A stretch of 64,000 nt of DNA, taken from Platanthera guangdongensis. Its lineage: Eukaryota; Streptophyta; Magnoliopsida; Asparagales; Orchidaceae. A program made the position numbers and the translations under genes. The notes below the pieces were generated by a model, which was not told where the DNA came from, did no database searches, and worked only from the letters and a program-made list of their open reading frames with translations. Of the stretch, positions 62,401-64,000 are shown in pieces. The stretch covers positions 115,440,568-115,504,567 of the forward strand of contig CM077153.1 in NCBI GenBank assembly GCA_039583875.1. Direction: 5' to 3'. Position 1 is the first letter of the stretch, and every line of letters begins with the position of its first letter.

Positions 62401-64000
62401 TAGGGTTTAAACTAAGGTCTTAGGGCAAACCCACCCCAATCCATCTCCAACTCCATGAGGGAGTGTTTAAACCAACCTTGGGGCTCTGGCCAAGGTCCCA
62501 ATCCCTTTGGGTGAGAATTGGCCCTTCCATGCCTCAAGCTCACTCTTGCCCTATTTAACACTTAAAGGGCCACACATTGGCCTCACCAAAACCTATTCAA
62601 ATCAAACCCAATTGAGCTAAGATTTTTATGAGTCATAATTTGACCACCAAAATTTTGGTGGTTTAGAGGTCTTTAGACCACTTATATAATTCATATATGA
62701 ATTATTAAATTTCTACAAAAACTTTAGGAAAATGTTTCACAAAAATTCCCATTTTTGGATATGCCATAGGAATAGTTAGGAGTGGCCCCCACACAAAATC
62801 TCAGGTCATTTGGATGACTGGTTTGGTGGGGGTACTCAGTTTAATTTCTGCCTAGCCCTATGTATAGGTTGAACCATTTGGTGTGCAGTTGTCAGACCAC
62901 TGACCCAAATTGGTTGAAACCAATTTTAAAATAAACTAGACATCAAGAGTTACAACTTTCATGTAAACCACTTTTATTGTATGAGACCCTAAGTATTTTT
63001 AATAATTAATTTAAAACAGCCCAATAACGATGACAAAAACTGAAATAAAATGAATTAATATATAATCATTGGCACGAATCTTAATACATAAACCGACTGG
63101 ATCAGTTCATCTTCCTCCTTGAGCCGACGATCCCGATTGTCCGGTCCTGGACCGATTTGAGAGGTGTTTTCCCGGCCACCTGAGCGTCTCCTCGACCGGC
63201 CAATGCCACCACCACCTTCGTTGAGGTGGTGGTCGACGATAGGCGGTGGTAGGCCGGCCAGCGGTGGCCGGAACAGTGATTTATGGTTGAAATTCAAAAG
63301 CTTGAAAACCAAGCTTTTGGGCATGCCGATCTTGGGCCTATAGGCCTCAATCCCGGCAGCCGCCAGGAGAGGATCTATCCACTGAAGGAGGTGAGGGAGG
63401 ACCTTAGTGAAGGGCTGGAGTCGGGCCGATCGCCGTGCCACCATCGCCGGAATTTGAGATTTCGGGTGCTCTGCAACTGCACTACAAAGGGGATCGATTT
63501 TTTTCAGGTAAGTGGTGGGAAGGAATCCTCAGTCCACTCGTTGTGTTTAAAGTCACATTTGAGGAGGGGAAATGCCAAGGCATCAATGACCATTAATGGC
63601 CATTGAAAGCTTTTTTCGGCCATGACAATTCTCCTCCCCTAGTCACGGCCATGGCCGGGAAAACACTTGAACTTCTCCTAACTTACCAGGGGAGATGATT
63701 CCAGCAAGAAGAGAGGGGCTCTTGGCCTTCCAAGCCATGAATGGCCTGCTGTCTCATTTTCTCTCTCCTTCATTAAAGAGAAAACGAATATTTTCTCTCT
63801 CCTACTCACCATGGCCGAAATTGGTGATTATTTCAGCATAAAGACACCCCACTAACCCATATTATTCATAAAAATAAGGATAGCCTAAGGGGGCTTGGGT
63901 TGAGCTTGAGTTAGCCCATTTGAGCTAGTTTGACTTAATACTAGGGTAGAGTTGACCTTGGTCAAATTGACCTTTTGGGTTGACCCCAATGGGTTCTTGG
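59499..64000 (-). repeat. Tekay-2 right (5') LTR, incomplete
   Basis: 4502 bp visible, collinear with 49657-54207, ending at the window edge. It has many substitutions and short indels against the left LTR, so the insertion is not recent. It includes the partner of the 47-bp array at about 60695-60845. Confidence 0.92.
60695..60845. repeat. 47-bp tandem repeat in the Tekay-2 right LTR
   Basis: About three units matching 50860-51005, with GCCAAAGCTCCCCGG in place of GGCAAAGCTCCCCGG in most. Same copy number as in the left LTR. Confidence 0.8.

Larger units (their letters stand above)
49657..64000 (-). mobile_element. Tekay-2: second Del/Tekay-type chromovirus, runs off the right edge
   Basis: Left LTR 49657-54598 and right LTR 59499 to beyond 64000 are collinear; both start TGTAAGAC with TTTTTTTAAAC. 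The internal region on the minus strand has gag, CCHC, protease, RT, RNase H, integrase and chromodomain. It entered the right LTR of Tekay-1 with CCCGA (49652-49656) as the expected 5-bp duplication; the partner is outside the window. About 0.4 kb of the right LTR is missing. A few stops and frameshifts break the coding region. The LTR ends resemble Tekay-1 but most of the LTR does not, so the two are related subfamilies. Confidence 0.92.

Overview
This is plant nuclear DNA, almost certainly from a flowering plant and probably a eudicot. The evidence is Ty1/copia and Ty3/gypsy chromovirus LTR retrotransposons primed by initiator tRNA-Met, Tourist-like and hAT-like MITEs, a tRNA-derived SINE, and one exon of a plant-specific RS31/RS40-type SR splicing factor with plant splice signals. 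There is no bacterial or organellar gene organisation. Nearly every long reading frame belongs to a transposable element. The only host-gene sequence I can support is a single SR-protein exon at 11381-11486.

Positions 1-21261 are an old mosaic. A minus-strand copia relic, fused to a gag-like plant transposon module, fills 1177-4630. It is followed by a SINE with a duplicated body (4631-4980) and a chromovirus pol tail (4981-6005). A small element with direct terminal repeats lies at 6171-7745 and a GC-rich MITE at 8177-8845. A 1.8-kb Tourist-like element at 8942-10773 has a core of about seventy 20-bp units that reverse direction in the middle. The SR exon comes next, with a GC-type splice donor. 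A complete but decayed copia element (12305-18460, TSD CTATC) carries a hAT-like MITE in its protease/integrase junction. A gypsy RT fragment split by a Tourist MITE, a duplicated promoter-like block and a 0.1-kb tandem repeat follow.

From about 21262 to beyond the right edge the window is one nested LTR-retrotransposon cluster, reconstructed from LTR pairs and target-site duplications. The host is a Del/Tekay-type chromovirus with about 5-kb LTRs (Tekay-1, minus strand, 21262-49656). Its left LTR was entered by a second chromovirus (25360-32935, TSD CCGGG, near-identical LTRs, the youngest insertion). Its integrase region was entered by a plus-strand copia element (34342-41550, TSD ACGTA). 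Its right LTR was entered, about 0.1 kb from its end, by a second Tekay-type element (Tekay-2, 49657 to beyond 64000). Tekay-1 has lost its whole RT-RNase H segment by a deletion that leaves the reading frame open. All the elements carry stops or frameshifts, so none looks autonomous.

A recurring theme is tandem arrays whose repeat unit is itself a small palindrome, found inside four unrelated elements (8390-8640, 9180-10605, 15645-15795, and the Tekay-1 LTRs at 33037-33740 and 48917-49648). The youngest chromovirus also carries a plausible promoter and a complete intron inside its LTR.
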